A DNA stretch of 64,000 nt from Pseudomonas nitroreducens (GCF_024170165.1 NZ_JALJXP010000019.1:56139-120138), one strand, 5' to 3'; positions 1 to 9,016 are shown, counted from the first letter of the stretch. Numbers and translations are program-made. The notes: generated by a model from the letters alone, not told the origin.

Positions 1-47
1 TGGAAGCCTTCAGAGCCAGAGCCAGGGATTGGCAGATTGGGCTTTTC

Positions 48-71
48 GTAGGAGCGAGCTTGCTCGCGAAC
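48..71. repeat. REP palindrome
   Basis: GTAGGAGCGAGC followed by its near-reverse complement GCTCGCGAAC, the standard Pseudomonas REP pattern. Relatives occur at 451-474, 4677-4773, 8206-8251, 12246-12386, 14848-14871, 21916-21981, 55238-55287, 57943-58015 and 62089-62161. Confidence 0.75.
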
Positions 72-159
72 AGCTTTTGGCTCCTGCACTTTCTTTTAAT
101 GTCTTCCAGAGAACTATCCACACGCGCCGAAGTGCCCCTTTCAGGAGGCCGAAGGTGAT

Positions 160-345
160 CGGAGTTTCAGGGACCGAGCGACATGGATGTCGCGAGAGCG
201 TTGCCGGGCCAGGGATGGCCCGTCAACGCGGGCCCCTGAAACTCCGAAGAACCAAGGGTACTTTTCGCGAAGCGAAAAGCCGGATGGCAGGGGCAAGCCC
301 TTTGGTTACTTTCTGGCGTTTGAGAAAGTAACTCGCCCGAGGGGG
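160..345. repeat. Compound multi-hairpin intergenic element
   Basis: Perfect 13-bp arms CGGAGTTTCAGGG (160-172) and CCCTGAAACTCCG (234-246) enclose smaller GC-rich dyads. They are followed by CTTTTCGC-GAA-GCGAAAAG (261-279) and by GTTACTTTCT-N8-AGAAAGTAAC (305-314 / 323-332). The density of perfect stems argues for a structured repeat rather than a gene. I recall similar multi-hairpin intergenic elements in other pseudomonads, but did not check. Confidence 0.5.
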
Positions 346-450
346 CGAAACACGAAGCCCGCGCGCACGTCAAAGCGGCGCTGGAACACCCAGGCCGAAG
401 CAGCAAATCTGCAGCGCCGGAGCAAAGGGTAGACGCCGGCCCTGCCGACG

Positions 451-474
451 GTCGCGGGCATGGCCCGCTCCTAC
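451..474. repeat. REP palindrome
   Basis: GTCGCGGGCATGGCCCGCTCCTAC, another REP variant, in the opposite orientation to the copy at 48-71. It lies just beyond the fusA2 terminator. Confidence 0.65.
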
Positions 475-514
475 AGGGAGTACCGGGCTCAGCCGGCCGC
501 TGTGCAACAACTGC

Positions 515-543
515 AAAAAAGAAACGGCGCCCGAAGGCGCCGT
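515..543 (-). terminator. Rho-independent terminator of fusA2
   Basis: On the minus strand the stem ACGGCGCC-TTCG-GGCGCCGT is followed by a T-rich tract (TTCTTTTTT), about 20 bases after the fusA2 stop codon. The same stem-loop core is used for the rraB-like gene at 8432-8455. Confidence 0.85.
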
Positions 544-561
544 CGTCCGCTCAGGCAACCC

Positions 562-2670
562 TCACCCCTGGGACTTCTTGATGATCGCCTCGGCAATGTT
601 CGCCGGCGCCTCGGCGTACTTGGTGAACTCCATCGAATAGCTCGCCCGCCCCTGGGACATCGAACGCACGTCCGTGGCGTAGCCGAACATCTCGCCCAGC
701 GGCACCTCGGCGCGAATCACCTTGCCCGCCGGCGTGTCTTCCATGCCCTGGATCAGCCCGCGCCGGCGGTTCAGGTCGCCCATCACGTCGCCCATGTAAT
801 CCTCCGGCGTCACCACCTCGACCTTCATCACCGGCTCCAGCAGCACCGCGCCGCCCTTCTGCGAGAGCTGCTTGGTAGCCATGGAGGCGGCGATCTTGAA
901 CGCCATCTCGCTGGAGTCGACGTCGTGGTAGGAACCGTCGAACACCGAGGCCTTCAGGCCGATCAGCGGGTAACCGGCAAGCACGCCGTTCTGCATCTGT
1001 TCCTCGATGCCTTTCTGGATGGCCGGGATGAACTCGCGCGGGATCACCCCGCCGACCACCTCGTTGACGAACTCCAGCCCGTCCTTGCCCTCGTCGCCCG
1101 GCTCGAAGCGAATCCAGCAGTGGCCGAACTGGCCGCGGCCGCCGGACTGGCGGACGAACTTGCCTTCGATCTCGCACTTCCTGCGGATCGCCTCGCGGTA
1201 GGCCACCTGCGGCTTGCCGATGTTGGCCTCGACGTTGAACTCGCGGCGCATACGGTCGACGATGATGTCCAGGTGCAACTCGCCCATACCGGAGATGATG
1301 GTCTGCCCGGTCTCCTCGTCGGTCTTGACGCGGAACGAGGGGTCTTCCTGGGCCAGCTTGGACAGGGCGATGCCCATCTTCTCCTGGTCGGCCTTGGTCT
1401 TGGGCTCCACGGCTACGGAGATCACCGGATCGGGGAAGTCCATGCGTTCGAGGATGATCGGCTTGTCGATGGAACACAGGGTGTCGCCGGTGGTGACGTC
1501 CTTCATGCCGATCAGCGCGGCGATGTCGCCGGCACGCACTTCCTTGATTTCCTCGCGCTGGTTGGCGTGCATCTGCACCATCCGGCCGACGCGTTCCTTC
1601 CTGATCTTCACCGAGTTGAGCACAGCGTCGCCGCTGCTCAGCACGCCGGAATAGACGCGGGCGAAGGTCAGCGTGCCGACGAAGGGGTCGGTGGCGATCT
1701 TGAACGCCAGCGCGGAGAACGGCTCGCTGTCGTCGGCGTGGCGCTCCAGGTGCTTCTCTTCGTCGTCCGGGTCGGTGCCGTTGATCGCGGGGATTTCCGT
1801 GGGCGCCGGCAGGTAGTCGATGACCGCGTCGAGCACCAGCGGCACGCCCTTGTTCTTGAACGAGGAACCCAGCACCGCCGGGACGATCTGGTTGGCCAGG
1901 GTGCGCTGGCGCAGGCCGGCCTTGATTTCCTCGATGGTCAGCTCCTGGCCTTCGAGGTACTTGTTCATCAGGTCGTCGTTGGCTTCGGCCGCGGCCTCGA
2001 CCATGTGCGCCCGCCACTCGTCCGCCAGCGCCTGCAGCTCGGCCGGGATCGGTTCCTCGGTGTAGCTGGTGCCCTGGTCGGCGTCGTTCCAGACGATGGC
2101 CTTCATCTTCACCAGGTCGATCTGCCCGGAGAAGGTTTCCTCCGAGCCGATGGCCAGCTGGATCGGTACCGGGGTATGCCCCAGGCGCTGCTTGATCTGC
2201 GCCACCACGCGGAGGAAGTCGGCGCCCTGACGGTCCATCTTGTTGACGTAGGCCAGGCGCGGCACGTGGTACTTGTTGGCCTGGCGCCAGACCGTCTCGG
2301 ACTGCGGTTCGACACCATCGGCGCCGCTGAACACCACCACCGCGCCGTCGAGCACGCGCAGGGAGCGCTCCACCTCGATGGTGAAGTCCACGTGGCCGGG
2401 GGTGTCGATGATGTTGAAGCGGTACTTGTTGGGGTACTGCTTGGACGAGCCCTGCCAGAACGCCGTGGTCGCCGCCGAGGTGATGGTGATGCCGCGCTCC
2501 TGCTCCTGCACCATCCAGTCCATGGTCGCCGCGCCGTCGTGCACCTCGCCCATCTTGTGATTCACACCGGTGTAGAAAAGGATGCGCTCGGTGGTCGTGG
2601 TCTTGCCGGCGTCGACGTGGGCGACGATACCGATATTGCGGTAAAGCTCGATGGGCGTGGTGCGAGCCAT
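562..2670 (-). CDS. fusA2: Elongation factor G, second paralogue (EF-G2)
   Basis: Translational GTPase of 702 residues that moves tRNA and mRNA through the ribosome and/or helps recycle ribosomes. All G motifs are visible: AHVDAGKTT (17-25), RGITI switch [19 protein letters not shown] and GSSFKNKG, followed by EF-G domains II-V. It stands alone, not in a str operon with rpsL, rpsG and tuf, so it is the second pseudomonad copy (P. aeruginosa fusA2 is also about 702 residues). The start gives the conserved [15 protein letters not shown]-terminus. It is divergent from a FecI-type sigma gene with 257 bases between them. EF-G identity is certain; assignment as fusA2 rests on context and length. 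Confidence 0.93.
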   Translation of the reverse strand: MARTTPIELYRNIGIVAHVDAGKTTTTERILFYTGVNHKMGEVHDGAATMDWMVQEQERGITITSAATTAFWQGSSKQYPNKYRFNIIDTPGHVDFTIEVERSLRVLDGAVVVFSGADGVEPQSETVWRQANKYHVPRLAYVNKMDRQGADFLRVVAQIKQRLGHTPVPIQLAIGSEETFSGQIDLVKMKAIVWNDADQGTSYTEEPIPAELQALADEWRAHMVEAAAEANDDLMNKYLEGQELTIEEIKAGLRQRTLANQIVPAVLGSSFKNKGVPLVLDAVIDYLPAPTEIPAINGTDPDDEEKHLERHADDSEPFSALAFKIATDPFVGTLTFARVYSGVLSSGDAVLNSVKIRKERVGRMVQMHANQREEIKEVRAGDIAALIGMKDVTTGDTLCSIDKPIILERMDFPDPVISVAVEPKTKADQEKMGIALSKLAQEDPSFRVKTDEETGQTIISGMGELHLDIIVDRMRREFNVEANIGKPQVAYREAIRRKCEIEGKFVRQSGGRGQFGHCWIRFEPGDEGKDGLEFVNEVVGGVIPREFIPAIQKGIEEQMQNGVLAGYPLIGLKASVFDGSYHDVDSSEMAFKIAASMATKQLSQKGGAVLLEPVMKVEVVTPEDYMGDVMGDLNRRRGLIQGMEDTPAGKVIRAEVPLGEMFGYATDVRSMSQGRASYSMEFTKYAEAPANIAEAIIKKSQG

Positions 2671-2884
2671 GGTGTGCTCCGTATCTGCTGGGTGACTGCC
2701 GGGCCTGCTGCTGCGGGTCCGTTGCCTGCGCGGGACGGCGGGAGAAGTGCGGCGTCAGAAATTTCTGTACGCAACAGGCTCAAGGTAGCGCGTCTTCGTG
2801 GCAATTCCAGTGTCGCAGGGTCGCGGGCGAAGTCGTCCGACCGGCTGCGCCGCCCTGGCATTGCGCTGCGCCGCGGGAAAACCA

Positions 2885-2903
2885 TAAAATGATAGGCATT
2901 CTC
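2885..2903. promoter_or_regulatory. Candidate Fur box
   Basis: TAAAATGATAGGCATTCTC matches 14 of 19 positions of the classical Fur consensus (GATAATGATAATCATTATC). It lies 25 bases before the start of the ECF sigma gene, the usual position for iron repression of FecI-type sigma genes. Binding is inferred from sequence only. Confidence 0.65.
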
Positions 2904-2927
2904 AAATGAAAATCTGACGCACGCACC

Positions 2928-3431
2928 GTGGCCCTCGTCGAAACCCCATCCCCGCAGCATCTGCACACCCTCTACAACGAGCACAACGGCTGGCTCCAGC
3001 AGTGGCTGCGCGGCAGGCTGGGCAATGCCTGGGATGCCGCCGACCTCGCCCATGACACCTTCCTGCGACTGCTGCGGCGGCCGCTGGAGGACCTCGGCGA
3101 ACGTCCGCGCGCGCTCCTCACCCACATCGCCAAGGGCCTGCTGGTGGACCGCTGGCGGCGCCAGGAGATCGAGCGTGCCTACCTGGAAAGTGTCGCCGCG
3201 CTGCCCGAAGAGCTGGCCCCCGGCCCGGAAACCCGCGAGCTGATCCTCGAAGCGCTGGAGCGCATCGACGCTGCCCTGAGCGAGCTGCCGGCGCTGACCC
3301 GCGAAGCCTTCCTGCTGTCGCAGCTGGACGGCCTCACCTACCCGGTGATCGCCGAGCGCCTGGGCATTTCCCTGGCCAGCGTGAAGCGCTACATGCGCGC
3401 CGGTTTCATCGCCTGCCTGAGCGTCGCCTGA
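2928..3431 (+). CDS. FecI-type ECF sigma factor
   Basis: Extracytoplasmic-function sigma factor of 167 residues that should direct RNA polymerase to the promoter of the TonB receptor downstream. Region 2 is seen as AADLAHDTFLRLL followed by RALLTHIAKGLLVDRWRR. Region 4 is seen as LTREAFLLSQLDGLTYPVIAERLGISLASVKRYM, with its helix-turn-helix. The start is GTG at 2928, shortly after the Fur-box candidate. Its stop overlaps the FecR start in an ATGA, so the two are translationally coupled. The arrangement sigma-FecR-receptor is that of ferric siderophore cell-surface signalling. The ligand cannot be read from the sequence. Confidence 0.9.
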   Translation: MALVETPSPQHLHTLYNEHNGWLQQWLRGRLGNAWDAADLAHDTFLRLLRRPLEDLGERPRALLTHIAKGLLVDRWRRQEIERAYLESVAALPEELAPGPETRELILEALERIDAALSELPALTREAFLLSQLDGLTYPVIAERLGISLASVKRYMRAGFIACLSVA

Positions 3432-4366
3432 TGCGCGAACAACCGCTGGACCCCGGCATCCTCGGCGAAGCCGCCGACTGGCTGGTGCGCCTCAACGAAC
3501 ATCCCGTCAGTAGCGCCGACCTGCAGGCCATCGAGCAATGGCGTGCGCGCAGCGCCCAGCACGCCGAAGCCTGGCGCCGCGCCGAGGCCCTGCTGGGCCT
3601 GCGCCAGCTGCCGCCGGGCCTCGGCCGGCAGAGTCTGCAGCGCAGCGGCCTGAGCCGCCGGCAGATGCTCAACCGACTGGGCGTGCTGATGGCCGTGGCG
3701 CCGGCCGCCTGGCTGGCCGCGCGGCAGTTGCCCTGGGCGGAGTGGAACGCCGACCTGCGCACCGCCGTGGGCGAGCGCAAGCACCTGCGCCTGCCCGATG
3801 GCAGCCAGCTCACCCTGAATACCGACAGTGCGGTGAACGTGGCCTTCAACGCCCGCGAACGGCGCCTGAGCCTGCTCGAAGGGGAAATCCTCGTCGACGC
3901 CCTGCCCGACCCGCGCCCCTTCCTCGTCGACAGCCGCCACGGCCTGCTGCGCACCGAGGCCGCACGCTTCAGCCTGCGCGACATGGGCAATGCGTGCCGC
4001 GTCGCGGTGCTCGACAGAGAGGTGAATGTCGAACTGCCGGGCCATGCGAGCCAGACGGTCGGCGCCGGCCAGCAACTGGTGTTCGGCGCGCAGGGCTTCC
4101 AGTCGCTGCAGACGGCGGACGCCAACGCCAGCGCCTGGGAGAACGGCATGCTGCTGGCCCAGGGCATGCGCCTGGACGACCTGCTGGGTGAACTGGGCCG
4201 CTACCGCAGCGGCTTCCTGCGCTGCGACCCGCGCCTGGCTAACCTGCGCGTGACCGGCGCGATCCCGCTGGGCGACAGCGATGCCGGCCTTGCGCTGCTG
4301 GCGGACATGCTGCCGGTGAAGCTGCGGCGGATGACGCGCTACTGGGTCACAGTGGAGCCGGCGTGA
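3431..4366 (+). CDS. FecR-family anti-sigma regulator
   Basis: Inner-membrane sigma regulator of 311 residues that passes the signal from a loaded TonB receptor to the adjacent ECF sigma factor. The N-terminal cytoplasmic part (DPGILGEAADWLVRLN, about 4-60) fits the DUF4880 sigma-binding region. A single transmembrane stretch follows (LNRLGVLMAVAPAAWLAAR, about 78-97), then the periplasmic FecR domain (RTAVGERKHLRLPDGSQL onward). The C-terminal region (LDDLLGELGRYRSGFL) would contact the receptor's signalling domain. It overlaps the sigma gene by 1 nt (ATGA). A repeat-filled gap of about 500 bases separates it from the receptor. Confidence 0.9.
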   Translation: MREQPLDPGILGEAADWLVRLNEHPVSSADLQAIEQWRARSAQHAEAWRRAEALLGLRQLPPGLGRQSLQRSGLSRRQMLNRLGVLMAVAPAAWLAARQLPWAEWNADLRTAVGERKHLRLPDGSQLTLNTDSAVNVAFNARERRLSLLEGEILVDALPDPRPFLVDSRHGLLRTEAARFSLRDMGNACRVAVLDREVNVELPGHASQTVGAGQQLVFGAQGFQSLQTADANASAWENGMLLAQGMRLDDLLGELGRYRSGFLRCDPRLANLRVTGAIPLGDSDAGLALLADMLPVKLRRMTRYWVTVEPA

Positions 4367-4378
4367 CCGACCACCACC

Positions 4379-4454
4379 GTAGGGCGCATAACCTGGAACA
4401 GGTTATCCGCCGGCACGCATATGGCGGATAACGCTGGCGCGTTATGCGCCCTAC
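4379..4454. repeat. Composite dyad element, copy 1
   Basis: Outer arms GTAGGGCGCATAAC / GTTATGCGCCCTAC and inner arms GTTATCCGCC / GGCGGATAAC pair perfectly around an 11-base centre. Each half can also form a local hairpin (ATAACCTG-GAA-CAGGTTAT and ATAACGC-TGGC-GCGTTAT). Other copies are at 8315-8390, 14745-14821 and 55137-55212. Confidence 0.85.
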
Positions 4455-4497
4455 GAACGGACGGTTTTTCCAGCCGGAGCTCCGTACCTGGAATCTT

Positions 4498-4650
4498 CCC
4501 CCTCTCCCCCCGCCCTGGCTACGCGCCCCGCTCCGAAGGGAGAGGGGGCTCCATCGGCGCGCATGGCATGCACTTCGCTCGCCGGCAATCACGGAAGATT
4601 GCAAGGCACGGATATCCCCTCTCCCTTCAGGGAGAGGGTTAGGGAGAGGG
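4498..4650. repeat. CCCTCTCCC-type inverted repeat pair
   Basis: Two facing modules with arms CCCTCTCCC and GGGAGAGGG. The right module reads CCCTCTCCCTTCAGGGAGAG and continues GTTAGGGAGAGGG. The same paired arrangement is at 51350-51490, and a single module lies at 14910-14944. Confidence 0.7.
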
Positions 4651-4676
4651 CCGCCCCGCGCCGAGATGTCCAACCT

Positions 4677-4773
4677 GCAGGAGCGAGCTTGCTCGCGAAC
4701 CGCCCAACGCCGACGCCGACGCCGCCGCCAAGTCCGTTCGCGAGCAAGGGCTAGGCGCCCCCCTCGGTCCTAC
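4677..4773. repeat. REP pair in opposite orientation
   Basis: GCAGGAGCGAGCTTGCTCGC (4677-4696) is followed by a decayed inverse copy that starts GTTCGCGAGCAAGG and ends in TCCTAC at 4773. It lies about 100 bases before the receptor gene. Confidence 0.65.
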
Positions 4774-4874
4774 AAAAAGCATTGCCTGAAAATTTTTTCG
4801 CCCACCCCTGACACCTTTTCCAATCTCGCCCGGTGAAGAGGAAGACAACCTCCATTTGCCGACAGGAACACTCC

Positions 4875-7286
4875 ATGCTCCTCCGCTCCCGCCTTCGCCC
4901 GCACTCCCTCGCCCTGGCCGTCGGCCTGGCCCTGACCGGCGGCGTCGTGCTGCCCGGTCTGGCCGCCGAAGCCGCCAGCCAGCAGCGCCAGTACGACATC
5001 GCCCCCGGCCCGCTGGGCGAGGTGCTGGCGCGCTTCGCTGCCCAGGCCGGCGTGCCGCTGGCGTTCGAGGCGCAGGCGCTGAACAGCCGGCACAGTGCCG
5101 GTCTCAAAGGCAGCTTCGCCCCCGAGCAGGGCCTGGAACAGTTGCTCGAAGGCAGCGGCTATCGCCTGGTACGCAAGAGCAGCGGCTATGGCGTGGAAGC
5201 CGCCCCCGATGACAGCGGCGCCCTGGAGATGGACTCCACCACCGTCAGCGGCGCCGCGCAGCAGCCCGGCGACCTGCCGCCTGCCTACGCCGGCGGCCAG
5301 GTCGCCCGCGGCGCGCAACTGGGCATGATGGGCAACCAGGATATCCAGGACGTGCCCTTCAGTTTCGCCAGCTACACCGCCAAGACCATCCAGGACACCC
5401 AGGCGCAGACCGTCGGCGACGTGCTGCTCAACGATGCCTCGGTGCGCCAGGGCAACGGCTACGGCAACTTCTCGCAGATCTTCGTCATCCGCGGCCTGCC
5501 GCTGAGCACCGACGACGTCTCGCTCAATGGCCTGTACGGCGTCACCCCGCGGCAGATCATCGGCACCGAGTCGCTGGAGCGCGTCGAGCTGTTCAAGGGC
5601 CCCAACGCCTTCATCAACGGCGTGACGCCCAGCGGCAGCGGCATCGGCGGCGCGGTCAACCTGCAGACCAAGCGGGCCGAGGACACCCCCACCCGTAGCG
5701 TGACCCTGGGCTACGGCAGCGACAACCAGATCGGCGAACACCTCGACCTCGGCCAGCGCTTCGGCGAGGACAACCGCTTCGGCGCGCGGGTCAACCTGGC
5801 CCAGCGCGAAGGCGAGACCGGCGTCGACGACGAGAACCAGCGCTACAAGCTGGCCACCGTCAACCTCGACTACCGTGGCGAGCGCCTGCGCCTGAACACC
5901 GACTTCGGCTACCAGAAGCAGCGCATCAACCAGGGCCGCCCGGTGGTCTACGTCGGCAGCGGCGTCACCAGCATCCCCCATGCCCCGGACGCCGACCACA
6001 ACTACGGCCAGTCCTGGAGCTACTCGCAGCTCGAAGACAGCTTCGGCATGTTCCGCGCCGAGTACGACCTCAACGACAGCTGGACGGCCTACCTTTCCGG
6101 CGGCGCCAAGCACACCCGCGAGAACGGCGCCTATTCGGCGCTGACCCTCAACGACAACAGCGGCGACGCGGGCGGCGGCACCATGGATGCCACCCACGAC
6201 GAGGACAACAAGAGCGCCATGGCCGGCCTCAACGGCCACTTCGCCACCGGCCCGGTCAGCCACCAGATGAACTTCAGCGTCGCCGGCATCTGGGCCGAGC
6301 AGCGCAGCGCCTACACCATGGCCACCAAGCGCTACCCGACCGACCTCTACAACCCGGTGCAGACGCCCAAGCCCGCACCGACCCTGGCCGGCGGCGACTA
6401 CAGCGATCCGGGCATCGTCGGCAAGACGCGGAACAGGAGCGTGGCCGCCGCCGATACCCTGGGCTTCCTCGATGACCGCGTGCTGCTGACCGTCGGCGTG
6501 CGCCGCCAGAGCATCGGCACCGACGGCTGGAACTACGTCGGCAAGCGCACCGCCAGCTACGACGAATCCATCACCACGCCGGTCTATGGCCTGGTGGTGA
6601 AGCCCACCGAGTACCTGTCGCTCTACGCCAACCGCATCGAAGGCCTGGCCGCCGGCCCGACCGCGCCCAGCAGCGCTTCGAACTTCGGCGAAGTCTTCGC
6701 GCCGAACCGCTCCAAGCAGGTGGAAGTCGGCGCCAAGCTGGACTTCGGCAGCTACGGCGGCAACCTGGCCTTCTACCGCATCGAGCAGCCCTTCAGCACC
6801 ACCGACCCGGACTCGAAGATCTTCAGCGTCGACGGTGAGCAGGAAAACCGCGGCATCGAGCTGAACCTCTTCGGCGAACCGGTCGACGGCCTGCGCCTGC
6901 TGGCCGGCGGCACCTGGATCGACACCGAGCTGAAGAATACCGCTGGCGGCAAGACCGACGGCAACCGCGCCGTGGGCGTGCCGACCTTCCAGTACAACCT
7001 GGGCGCCGACTGGGACGTCCCCGGCATCCAGGGCGCCGCCCTCAACGGCCGCGTGCTGCGCACCGGCGGCCAGTACCTGGACGCCGCCAACGACCTGAGC
7101 ATCCCGGCCTGGACCCGCTTCGACCTCGGTGCCCGCTACGCCTTCAAGGTGGACGAGCGCGACGTGACCCTGCGCGCCAACCTGGAAAACGTCGCCAACA
7201 AGGCCTACTGGGCCTCCACCATCGGCGGCTACCTGACCCAGGGCGACCCGCGCACCCTGAAGCTGTCGATGACCGTGGACTTCTGA
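4875..7286 (+). CDS. TonB-dependent siderophore receptor with signalling domain
   Basis: Outer-membrane receptor of 803 residues, probably for a ferric siderophore. The start at 4875 follows AGGAA and gives a clean signal peptide. The mature N-terminus is a secretin/TonB short domain (YDIAPGPLGEVLARFAAQAG to about residue 85), which marks transducers that talk to FecR. The plug domain runs from about 130 (DIQDVPFSFASYTAKTIQD, then IRGLPLSTDDVSLNGLYG and ELFKGPNAFINGV). The rest is a beta-barrel ending in the terminal phenylalanine of MTVDF. It belongs with the upstream sigma and FecR genes. An alternative in-frame start 42 bases upstream lacks a good ribosome site. The substrate is unknown. 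Confidence 0.9.
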   Translation: MLLRSRLRPHSLALAVGLALTGGVVLPGLAAEAASQQRQYDIAPGPLGEVLARFAAQAGVPLAFEAQALNSRHSAGLKGSFAPEQGLEQLLEGSGYRLVRKSSGYGVEAAPDDSGALEMDSTTVSGAAQQPGDLPPAYAGGQVARGAQLGMMGNQDIQDVPFSFASYTAKTIQDTQAQTVGDVLLNDASVRQGNGYGNFSQIFVIRGLPLSTDDVSLNGLYGVTPRQIIGTESLERVELFKGPNAFINGVTPSGSGIGGAVNLQTKRAEDTPTRSVTLGYGSDNQIGEHLDLGQRFGEDNRFGARVNLAQREGETGVDDENQRYKLATVNLDYRGERLRLNTDFGYQKQRINQGRPVVYVGSGVTSIPHAPDADHNYGQSWSYSQLEDSFGMFRAEYDLNDSWTAYLSGGAKHTRENGAYSALTLNDNSGDAGGGTMDATHDEDNKSAMAGLNGHFATGPVSHQMNFSVAGIWAEQRSAYTMATKRYPTDLYNPVQTPKPAPTLAGGDYSDPGIVGKTRNRSVAAADTLGFLDDRVLLTVGVRRQSIGTDGWNYVGKRTASYDESITTPVYGLVVKPTEYLSLYANRIEGLAAGPTAPSSASNFGEVFAPNRSKQVEVGAKLDFGSYGGNLAFYRIEQPFSTTDPDSKIFSVDGEQENRGIELNLFGEPVDGLRLLAGGTWIDTELKNTAGGKTDGNRAVGVPTFQYNLGADWDVPGIQGAALNGRVLRTGGQYLDAANDLSIPAWTRFDLGARYAFKVDERDVTLRANLENVANKAYWASTIGGYLTQGDPRTLKLSMTVDF

Positions 7287-7462
7287 TTTCCCCATCGCGA
7301 CAAGGACGTCGCACCCCATTCCAGCCCCGGCCGCCGGCGTCTCGGGCATGCCGAGCCGGCGCCCGGCGAACCTGCAGAAACACTCCCGGCCGTCTCGCCA
7401 CTGGATCACAATGCCCTTCCGGGTCCATGCTGGAAGCTCGCCCATTTGCCGGAGTTCGCCCC

Positions 7463-8122
7463 ATGAGCGACGCCATCACCATCGATTTCGTCTCCGACGT
7501 GGTCTGCCCCTGGTGCGCCATCGGCCTCAACGGCCTGCTGGAAGCCATGCGCCGGGTGGACGGCGAACTGACCGTGGAACTGCGCATCAAGCCCTTCGAG
7601 CTGAATGCCGACATGCCCGCCGAAGGGGAAGACCTGGTGGAGCACCTGCAGCGCAAGTACGGCAGCAGCGCCGAGGACATCGCCCGCAATCAGGAGCATC
7701 TGCGCTCCATGGGCGAGGAAGTCGGCGTGCACTTCGACCTGAAGAAGCGCAGCCGCATCTACAACACCTTCGACGCCCACCGCCTGCTGCACTGGGCGGG
7801 GGAATCCCACCGCGACATTGCGCTGAAGCAGGCGCTGCTGCAGGCCTACTTCGGCGAAGGCCGCGACCCGAGCGACCCGGAAGTGCTGCTGGAAGTGGCC
7901 GTCAGCGTTGGTCTGGACGCCGTGCGCGCCCGGGAAGTCCTCGACAGCGACGCCTACGCCGACGAGGTGGTGACCGAAGAGGATTTCTACACCAGCCATG
8001 GCATCCGCGCGGTACCGGCGGTGATCCTCAACGGTCGCCAGCTGATCTCCGGGGCACAGAGCACCGACTACTACGAGCAGGCGCTGCGCCAGGTGGCGCG
8101 ACAGGCGCCGTTGCCGGAGTGA
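7463..8122 (+). CDS. DsbA-family oxidoreductase, FrnE-like
   Basis: Thioredoxin-fold protein of 219 residues. The redox motif CPWC is at residues 15-18, after the first strand (ITIDFVSDVV). A DSDAYADEVVTEEDFYTSHGIRAVPAVILNG segment carries the cis-proline region (RAVPAV) expected for DsbA/FrnE proteins. No signal peptide is present, so it should act in the cytoplasm, as FrnE proteins do. The ATG at 7463 is chosen over an upstream in-frame ATG because homologues begin directly at the first beta strand. It is followed by its own terminator. Its partner substrates are unknown. Confidence 0.85.
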   Translation: MSDAITIDFVSDVVCPWCAIGLNGLLEAMRRVDGELTVELRIKPFELNADMPAEGEDLVEHLQRKYGSSAEDIARNQEHLRSMGEEVGVHFDLKKRSRIYNTFDAHRLLHWAGESHRDIALKQALLQAYFGEGRDPSDPEVLLEVAVSVGLDAVRAREVLDSDAYADEVVTEEDFYTSHGIRAVPAVILNGRQLISGAQSTDYYEQALRQVARQAPLPE

Positions 8123-8136
8123 GCCGTCCACCGCCG

Positions 8137-8168
8137 TGAAATGGCCCGCTTCGCGCGGGCCTTTTCAT
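8137..8168 (+). terminator. Terminator after the frnE-like gene
   Basis: GGCCCGC-TTCGC-GCGGGCC stem (8143-8161) followed by TTTTCATTT, beginning 15 bases past the stop codon. Confidence 0.8.
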
Positions 8169-8205
8169 TTGGCACGGTCGTTTCCTGCGAACGCGGTGCT
8201 CCCCT

Positions 8206-8251
8206 GTAGGAGCGCGCCATGCGCGCGATCGCGGGCATGGCCCGATCCTAC
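8206..8251. repeat. REP palindrome with central GCGATCGC
   Basis: GTAGGAGCGCGCC ... GGGCATGGCCCGATCCTAC arranged around a central GCGATCGCG. It is a long REP of the same class as 12297-12342 and 55238-55287. Confidence 0.7.
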
Positions 8252-8314
8252 AATTCGACTCCGTGGCATCCGCTGGTGTGGGGGCGGACATTATCCGCGA
8301 AAGATTGCAGGACC

Positions 8315-8390
8315 GTAGGGCGCATAACCTGGAACAGGTTATCCGCCGGCACCCACATGGCGGATAACGCTGGCGCGTTATGCGCCCTAC
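8315..8390. repeat. Composite dyad element, copy 2
   Basis: Identical to copy 1 (4379-4454) except in the unpaired central 11 bases. Long-range outer and inner arm pairing is perfect, while each local hairpin carries one mismatch. Confidence 0.85.
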
Positions 8391-8431
8391 GGGGTTATCC
8401 CTGCCCGTCCCAGTGCGCTTACGGCAATCAA

Positions 8432-8455
8432 AAACGGCGCCCGAAGGCGCCGTTT
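8432..8455 (-). terminator. Terminator of the rraB-like gene
   Basis: Minus-strand stem AAACGGCGCC-TTCG-GGCGCCGTTT running into a short T tract, about 20 bases beyond the stop codon at 8475. Confidence 0.8.
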
Positions 8456-8474
8456 CTCGTGCAGCGTCAGCCGA

Positions 8475-8810
8475 TCAGAGCGCCGACCAGCCGTCCATCT
8501 GACCGCCCAGGTCAGCGGAGTGCTCGGACAGCAGCGCCGCGTAGCCGCTGATGTGCTCGTGGGAGAGCTCCATCACCGGGTAGGCCAGGACCTGCCAGGG
8601 CAGCTTGTCGTTGCCGTCGTACTCGGAGTACGCCACCTTCTGCCCGTTCTGCAGCAGCATGATGGCGAAGTCCAGGGCGGACTGCTCGTCCGGGAAGATC
8701 ACCGCGAACTCCACCTCATGCTCGAGGGAGAGGTCTTCGCCGTCTTCCTGCAGGGCCCACAGGGCATCGCCGATTTCGTCTTCCGGGAAAAGCTGCTTGT
8801 CGCGGCTCAT
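8475..8810 (-). CDS. RraB-like regulator of RNase E
   Basis: Small acidic cytoplasmic protein of 111 residues resembling RraB, which binds RNase E and tunes RNA decay. Visible family marks are a two-part ferredoxin-like layout (EVEFAVIFPDEQSALDFAIMLL and WQVLAYPVMELSHEHISGY) and the terminal GGQMDGW, close to the GG-x-DGWG ending of RraB. It is shorter than E. coli RraB because the acidic tail is missing. The ATG at 8810 is the only start consistent with the conserved part. The longer frame upstream of it is low-complexity read-through. It stands alone with its own terminator. Confidence 0.7.
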   Translation of the reverse strand: MSRDKQLFPEDEIGDALWALQEDGEDLSLEHEVEFAVIFPDEQSALDFAIMLLQNGQKVAYSEYDGNDKLPWQVLAYPVMELSHEHISGYAALLSEHSADLGGQMDGWSAL

Positions 8811-9016
8811 GTCACTGCTCCAGTTCGATTTACAAAGTGCCCGGTGTGGGCACGCCCGCGCAGGATACTCGTCCTGCATGACAGATGCCGGAAAATCTCG
8901 CCGGCACCATCGCCTTTGGTGATGTTCACCATCACGGTGTTTCACTTCCGAGCTGGCCCGCACAGCGCGAGGATGCCTCCATCGGCCCTGCGCCCTCCCA
9001 CATCGAGCCTGCGACC

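Larger units (their letters stand above)
1..561. other. Gene-free leader region rich in palindromes
   Basis: No convincing gene. The short reading frames here are on both strands, lack ribosome sites and run through inverted repeats. The stretch holds a REP palindrome (48-71), a compound multi-hairpin element (160-345), a second REP (451-474) and the fusA2 terminator (515-543). Confidence 0.7.
4367..4874. other. 508-base gap filled with three repeat families
   Basis: Between the fecR-like gene and the receptor lie a composite dyad (4379-4454), a CCCTCTCCC-type inverted pair (4498-4650) and a REP pair (4677-4773). Only about 100 bases remain just before the receptor, and its promoter should be there. 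Confidence 0.7.
8123..8474. other. 352-base intergenic region with repeats
   Basis: Contains the frnE-like terminator (8137-8168), a REP (8206-8251), copy 2 of the composite dyad (8315-8390) and the rraB-like terminator (8432-8455). The two flanking genes converge, and no gene is seen between them. Confidence 0.75.

Noticed and set aside
460..2892. Long plus-strand reading frame opposite fusA2
   Set aside because: Mirror of a real gene at high GC; composition is His/Leu/Arg/Val-rich without recognisable domains, and fusA2 is unmistakable.
4379..4773. CRISPR-like repeat array
   Set aside because: Repeats are unique dyads with no regular spacers or direct-repeat periodicity and no cas genes nearby.
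4770..7445. 891-codon minus-strand frame opposite the TonB receptor
   Set aside because: Antisense shadow, rich in Val/Ala/Gly/Gln, with no signal or domain.
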